Of a DNA stretch of 9,401 nucleotides, positions 6,029-9,401 are shown piece after piece. Position 1 is the stretch's first letter; each line of letters opens with the position of its first letter. This DNA comes from an uncultured Collinsella sp. (GTDB lineage: Bacteria; Actinomycetota; Coriobacteriia; Coriobacteriales; Coriobacteriaceae). The stretch is from assembly GCA_902494465.1 (NCBI GenBank), contig CABUTH010000067.1:1-9401 (forward strand). Reading direction: 5' to 3'. The notes under the pieces are model-generated. The model worked only from the letters and a program-made list of their open reading frames with translations. It made no database searches and was not told where the DNA came from. The position numbers were made by a program, and so were the translations under genes.

Positions 6029-7444
6029 TTATTGCAGCTGCTCTTGAAGAACACTGAGCGACTGAGGGCTCAGGTCGTCGTATTGTATGAGGACGCGAGA
6101 TGGAGCGTTCTTAGTCGATGCCCGATCAGCCGTCCACAGGCAATCGGCGATGTTGACATAGGAAATACGAGCGTCAGCGAGAGCCTTCGCGAAACTCTCC
6201 CCCGCCTTGTCCTCGGCCAGGGCAACGGTGCAGTAAAGGCCCGCATCTGCATGCTCGATCGAGACTTCCCCTGCCGGAAACGTTTTCCGTACAAGCGACG
6301 TCAGACCATCACGCGCCTCACGAGCACGAACGCGGACCCGGTTTACATGGCGCTCGTAATCGCCCGATTCCAGCAAACGAGCCAAAGCGACCTGGTCAAC
6401 AGAACTCACCGGAGAGGCGTAAAAACCAAGGTCGCGCCTAAACCGTTCCATCAGCTCATCAGGCAGCACCATGTACGCTAGACGCAACGCCGATGACAGG
6501 CTCTTCGAAAACGTATTGGTGTAGATAACCGACTGGGCGGCATCGATCGACGCGAGCGCGGGAATCGGCTTGCCGGCAAGGCGAAACTCACAATCAAAGT
6601 CATCTTCGATGAGATACCGACCTGATCGCTCGGCGGCCCAGCTCAGCAGCGCATAGCGACGTGCAATGCTCGTCACAAGGCCGGTCGGATATTGGTGAGA
6701 CGGCATCAGGTGAAGGACATCCGCCCCGGTTTTCTGCAGAGCGCTCAAGTCCACGCCCTCACCGTCCAACGGGATATGACGCACTTCGCAACCCATAGCC
6801 TGATAGATGCGCGTCAGGCGCAAATAGCCCGGATCCTCAACGGCATATATCTTGTCCGTGCCAAGCAGCTGAACCAACATGGTATCGAGCAACTGGGCGC
6901 CCGCACCGATAACGATATTGTCGGGATTGACATTCATACCCCTCGTCCCGCGTAGATGGTGCGCAATCGCACGTCGCAGCCGAGCGGTGCCCTGCGCCGG
7001 CGCGGGCGAAAAGATTTCACGTTCGTCTTCGGACATCAGTGTCGCCCGTAGCGCGCTTTGCCAAAGCCGCGCCGCCTCCAAGGCGGAAGAAGAAAGAGCC
7101 TCGAACTGCTCGGTCTGTCCGTCGGAATCATGCGCGCTGGGGCCAACAGAGACAGCATCTCGGTCGATATCCCCCGCGGCCAAAGACAAAACCGGCGCAT
7201 CCGGAAGTTCGCACGCGTAGTAACCACGGCGCGGCTTTGAGCAAATATAACCCTCGGCAAGCAACTGGCTATATGCATTTTCGATTGTAATGACACTAAT
7301 TCCCAGATGATTGGCAAAGGCGCGCTTAGACGGCAGATGTTCCCCCGCCGCAATGCGTCCAGCTACGATATCATCTCGAATTTGCTGGTAAACATACTCA
7401 TAGAGCGATGCTTCGCCGCGGTTTTCCAAATTATAGTCAAGCAT
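6029..7444 (-). CDS. pdxR: MocR/PdxR-family PLP-dependent transcriptional regulator
   Basis: This 471-residue regulator has an N-terminal GntR-type winged helix (about 12-78: LYEYVYQQIR, LPSKRAFANHLGIS, TIENAYSQLLAEGY, PRRGYY) fused to a fold-type I aminotransferase-like domain. The latter shows VEDPGY (202-207), PSHQYPTG (248-255), IEDDFDCEFR (279-288) and the PLP-binding Lys314 in NTFSKSLSS. Such proteins bind PLP and usually regulate PLP synthesis or a PLP-linked pathway rather than catalyse transamination. It is divergent from pdxST, which strongly supports the PdxR role of activating pdxS/pdxT when PLP is low and repressing itself. I chose the ATG at 7444, preceded by AGGTG; a TTG at 7477 would add 11 residues with no support. 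A direct repeat probably forming its binding site overlaps its ribosome binding site. Confidence 0.9.
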   Translation of the reverse strand: MLDYNLENRGEASLYEYVYQQIRDDIVAGRIAAGEHLPSKRAFANHLGISVITIENAYSQLLAEGYICSKPRRGYYACELPDAPVLSLAAGDIDRDAVSVGPSAHDSDGQTEQFEALSSSALEAARLWQSALRATLMSEDEREIFSPAPAQGTARLRRAIAHHLRGTRGMNVNPDNIVIGAGAQLLDTMLVQLLGTDKIYAVEDPGYLRLTRIYQAMGCEVRHIPLDGEGVDLSALQKTGADVLHLMPSHQYPTGLVTSIARRYALLSWAAERSGRYLIEDDFDCEFRLAGKPIPALASIDAAQSVIYTNTFSKSLSSALRLAYMVLPDELMERFRRDLGFYASPVSSVDQVALARLLESGDYERHVNRVRVRAREARDGLTSLVRKTFPAGEVSIEHADAGLYCTVALAEDKAGESFAKALADARISYVNIADCLWTADRASTKNAPSRVLIQYDDLSPQSLSVLQEQLQ

Positions 7445-7455
7445 GAGTTTGTCAC

Positions 7456-7499
7456 CTGACCTTGTCGAGTCATTCAATCTGGCATTAGTCTGACCTTGT
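7456..7499. promoter_or_regulatory. Direct repeat, likely PdxR operator, in divergent region
   Basis: The 10-mer CTGACCTTGT occurs exactly at 7456-7465 and 7490-7499, with starts 34 bp apart, so both copies are on about the same face of the helix. It lies in the 145-bp gap between divergent pdxR and pdxS. MocR regulators such as GabR are known to bind widely spaced direct repeats. The left copy overlaps the pdxR ribosome binding site. The right copy overlaps a weak candidate pdxS promoter, TTGTTA (7496-7501)-17-TATTTC (7519-7524), and adjoins a minus-strand GATAAT (7501-7506) that could be the pdxR -10 box. Confidence 0.6.
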
Positions 7500-7589
7500 T
7501 ATTATCTCGAAAACTGAGTATTTCGCCATACCCAGCTCCCCGATAGGATGTTCAGTCAAGCAATGTACATGCCAACCAGGGGAGCAACC

Positions 7590-8480
7590 ATGGCAGAACA
7601 GACCAGCAAGGCCGATCGAGTCAAACTCAATCGCGAGCTCGCGCAGATGCTCAAGGGCGGCGTCATCATGGACGTCACCACGCCCGAGCAGGCACGCATC
7701 GCCGAGGAGGCGGGCGCCTGCGCCGTCATGGCGCTCGAGCGCATCCCGGCCGACATCCGCGCCGCAGGCGGCGTCTCGCGCATGAGTGATCCCAAGATGA
7801 TCAAGGGCATCCAAAAAGCTGTCTCCATCCCCGTTATGGCCAAGTGCCGCATCGGCCACATTGTCGAGGCGCAGATCCTGCAGGCCATCGAAATCGACTA
7901 CATCGACGAATCCGAGGTCCTCTCCCCCGCCGATGATGTCTATCACATCGACAAGACCCAGTTTGACGTGCCGTTTGTCTGCGGTGCCCGCGATCTGGGC
8001 GAGGCGTTGCGCCGTGTTGCTGAGGGCGCCACGATGATTCGTACCAAGGGCGAGCCGGGCACGGGCGACGTCGTTCAGGCCGTGCGCCATATGCGCAAGA
8101 TCCAAAAGCAGATCCGCGACGTTGTTGCCCTGCGCGACGACGAGCTCTTTGAGGCAGCCAAGCAGCTGCAGGTTCCGGTCGAGCTGGTGCGCGGGGTCCA
8201 TGCCACGGGCAAGCTCCCCGTCGTAAACTTTGCCGCCGGCGGAGTCGCGACCCCCGCCGACGCCGCGCTGATGATGCAGCTGGGCGCCGAGGGCGTCTTT
8301 GTTGGCTCGGGCATCTTTATGAGCGGCGACCCCGCCAAGCGCGCCGCCGCCATCGTCAAGGCCGTGGCAAACTTCACCGACGCCAAGCTCATCGCCGAGC
8401 TTTCGGAGGACCTGGGCGAGGCCATGGTGGGCATCAACGCCGACGAAATCGAGATCATCATGGAGGAGCGCGGGCGCTAG
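7590..8480 (+). CDS. pdxS: PLP synthase subunit PdxS (synthase)
   Basis: This 296-residue enzyme makes pyridoxal 5'-phosphate from ribose 5-phosphate, glyceraldehyde 3-phosphate and ammonia, in the DXP-independent route, as the core of a PdxS12-PdxT12 complex. The (beta/alpha)8 family landmarks are present: [14 protein letters not shown] with Asp28, [29 protein letters not shown] with substrate Lys85, [10 protein letters not shown], and [11 protein letters not shown] with the second substrate Lys153. The lysines are each offset by four from the Bacillus subtilis Lys81 and Lys149. I chose the ATG at 7590 because GGGGAG lies 5-6 nt upstream and the protein length then fits the family; an in-frame start at 7548 adds 14 residues of no family character. 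pdxT follows after 20 nt, so the two form an operon, and the divergent pdxR gene probably controls it. Confidence 0.98.
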   Translation: MAEQTSKADRVKLNRELAQMLKGGVIMDVTTPEQARIAEEAGACAVMALERIPADIRAAGGVSRMSDPKMIKGIQKAVSIPVMAKCRIGHIVEAQILQAIEIDYIDESEVLSPADDVYHIDKTQFDVPFVCGARDLGEALRRVAEGATMIRTKGEPGTGDVVQAVRHMRKIQKQIRDVVALRDDELFEAAKQLQVPVELVRGVHATGKLPVVNFAAGGVATPADAALMMQLGAEGVFVGSGIFMSGDPAKRAAAIVKAVANFTDAKLIAELSEDLGEAMVGINADEIEIIMEERGR

Positions 8481-8500
8481 TCCAGCAGAAAGGATCGCAC

Positions 8501-9088
8501 ATGAGCGATTATGCAGACCAAACGGTCGCCGTGCTGGCGGTCCAGGGCGCTTTTGCCGAGCACGAGGCAAGACTGTCCGAGCTGGGCGCACGTTGTATCG
8601 AGCTGAGGCAGGCGGCCGATTTGCAGCAGAACTTTGACCGCCTGGTCCTCCCCGGCGGCGAGTCCACCGTTCAGGGCAAGTTACTTACCGAGCTTGGTAT
8701 GCTCGATGAGCTTCGCACCCGCATTGTTGAGGGCATGCCCGTCCTGGGCACCTGCGCCGGCTTGATTCTGTTGGCGCGCGATCTTGCCGCCCACGACGAT
8801 AAGGGGACGCCGCGCTTGGCAACCATGGATGTGCTCGTTGAGCGCAATGCTTACGGCAGACAGCTCGGCAGCTTTCGCACCAAGGGGCAGGTAGGCGGTA
8901 TCGACGGTGAGGTGCCGCTGACGTTTATCCGCGCGCCCCGCATCGTCGAAGTGCACGGCGACGCTGAGGCCCTAGCCGAAGTCGGCGGTCGCATCGTCGC
9001 CGCCCGCCAAGGCAACCAGCTCGGCGTCACCTTCCACCCCGAGCTCGACGAAGACACCCGCCTCCACGAACTGTTCCTGCAAATGTAG
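8501..9088 (+). CDS. pdxT: PLP synthase subunit PdxT (glutaminase)
   Basis: This 195-residue class I glutamine amidotransferase hydrolyses glutamine and passes ammonia through PdxS to the PLP-forming site. The triad is visible: nucleophile Cys85 in GTCAGLILLA, and His179 and Glu181 in HPEL. The oxyanion region LPGGEST (49-55) and the PdxT-typical segment RNAYGRQLGSF are also present. The length is normal for the family. AAAGGA lies 6 nt before the ATG, and the 20-nt gap after pdxS shows a bicistronic operon with roughly matched expression, as expected for a 1:1 complex. The first six residues before the first beta strand are a short extra extension. No canonical T-tailed terminator follows; a large inverted repeat begins 40 nt after the stop. 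Confidence 0.97.
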   Translation: MSDYADQTVAVLAVQGAFAEHEARLSELGARCIELRQAADLQQNFDRLVLPGGESTVQGKLLTELGMLDELRTRIVEGMPVLGTCAGLILLARDLAAHDDKGTPRLATMDVLVERNAYGRQLGSFRTKGQVGGIDGEVPLTFIRAPRIVEVHGDAEALAEVGGRIVAARQGNQLGVTFHPELDEDTRLHELFLQM

Positions 9089-9128
9089 GCAGAATTTAAA
9101 CGAGCGTGGATTTTCGGACATACAACAA

Positions 9129-9196
9129 ATGAGAGTGGATAATCTCCCACTCTGAGCTTGAATGCAGGCTCAAACCGGGAGATTATCCACTCTCAT
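9129..9196. repeat. Large inverted repeat with nested hairpins, downstream of pdxT
   Basis: The arms 9129-9148 and 9177-9196 are perfect 20-bp reverse complements (ATGAGAGTGGATAATCTCCC and its complement). Between them TGAGCTTG (9153-9160) pairs with CAGGCTCA (9165-9172), with one wobble and a 4-nt loop. The left arm can instead form a small hairpin, AGAGTGG (9132-9138) with CCACTCT (9147-9153), because CCACTCT recurs at 9187-9193. It has no T tail. It may end or protect the pdxST transcript, or be a dispersed intergenic repeat. Confidence 0.8.
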
Positions 9197-9201
9197 CCTA
9201 T

Positions 9202-9279
9202 GTAGTCGTTGGGGGCGTTCTTAAACGGCTAGTCAAACAAGAACGTCCCCAATGACTACCTGACAAGGAGTGTCCCAAT
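9202..9279. repeat. Second inverted repeat plus a further diverged core copy
   Basis: The arms 9202-9222 and 9239-9259 are 21-bp reverse complements with two G-T wobble positions and a 16-nt loop. The core reads GTTGGGGGCGTTCTT on the plus strand and ATTGGGGACGTTCTT on the minus strand. A third, diverged minus-strand copy, ATTGGGACACTCCTTGTCA, lies at 9261-9279. Tandem and inverted copies of one short GC-rich motif resemble REP-like palindromes. No transposase gene is visible in the window. Confidence 0.7.
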
Positions 9280-9401
9280 CTACCGGCAGAGACGATATGA
9301 GCAGGACATAAAAACATTGAGAGCCCCTGCTGCATGAAAGACCGCGGATCAGGCCGACAATGGTGAGTGTCTAATTCAGCCGCGGCGGCCACGCCGCATT
9401 C

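Larger units (their letters stand above)
9089..9401. other. Gene-free right edge with palindromic repeats
   Basis: I see no credible coding region here. The first 170 bases hold two adjacent inverted repeats and a diverged copy of the second repeat's core, listed separately. From about 9280 to 9401 I see only a short GCGGC/GCCGC hairpin near the end (9382-9397), cut off from its context, and nothing else I can support. Confidence 0.6.

Noticed and set aside
5296..6054. A 252-codon minus-strand open frame over the rubrerythrin gene and its terminator
   Set aside because: It is antisense to a strongly codon-biased gene, crosses the terminator hairpin and has a Leu/Gly/Ala-rich shadow composition.
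7485..8591. A 368-codon minus-strand open frame opposite pdxS and the start of pdxT
   Set aside because: It is a mirror of the highly conserved pdxST coding sequence; its repetitive Gly/Ala/His/Asp composition is typical of an antisense shadow.
9198..9392. A 64-codon minus-strand open frame at the right edge
   Set aside because: It starts and ends in or near inverted repeats, has no family features and no clear ribosome binding site.

Overview
The window looks like a chromosomal segment of an anaerobic, GC-rich Actinomycetota gut bacterium, most likely Coriobacteriia and Collinsella-like. This is an inference: it rests on strongly GC-biased third positions, a rubredoxin-first rubrerythrin, DXP-independent vitamin B6 synthesis beside a MocR regulator, and a PTS operon with a PRD antiterminator. 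No rRNA, tRNA, CRISPR array, insertion sequence or phage gene was seen.

Left part (1-5137, all minus strand). Read in the direction of transcription, an iron-type alcohol dehydrogenase and an aldehyde dehydrogenase form a tight two-gene operon (5137-2529). A HIRAN-domain protein and a tiny charged protein follow (2437-1913), then a calcineurin-like metallophosphoesterase (1846-1301), and a LicT/BglG-type antiterminator with two PRDs (1227-391). A leader of about 340 nt separates the antiterminator from the first 16 codons of a PTS EIIB-type gene cut off at the window edge. That leader holds a RAT-like element whose 3' half overlaps a long rho-independent terminator. The antiterminator therefore probably controls readthrough into the sugar permease gene.

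Middle (5138-6023). A divergent intergenic region carries a promoter for a highly codon-biased reverse rubrerythrin (plus strand) and two copies of an operator-like element in front of the alcohol dehydrogenase. The rubrerythrin ends at a strong, probably bidirectional terminator shared with the convergent regulator gene.

Right part (6029-9088). A MocR/PdxR-type regulator (minus) is divergent from pdxS and pdxT (plus), the two subunits of PLP synthase. The intergenic region has an exact 10-bp direct repeat with starts 34 bp apart, one copy overlapping the pdxR ribosome binding site. This fits a PLP-sensing regulator controlling pdxST and itself.

Right edge (9089-9401). No convincing gene. 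It holds two adjacent large inverted repeats (20-bp and 21-bp arms) plus a further diverged copy of the second repeat's core. They look like dispersed palindromic intergenic repeats.

Most genes belong to known families. The parts most worth a second look are the RNA-level control of the PTS gene, the PRD1 histidine-to-serine change, the HIRAN/small-protein pair, the two operator-like pairs, and the structured repeats at the right edge.
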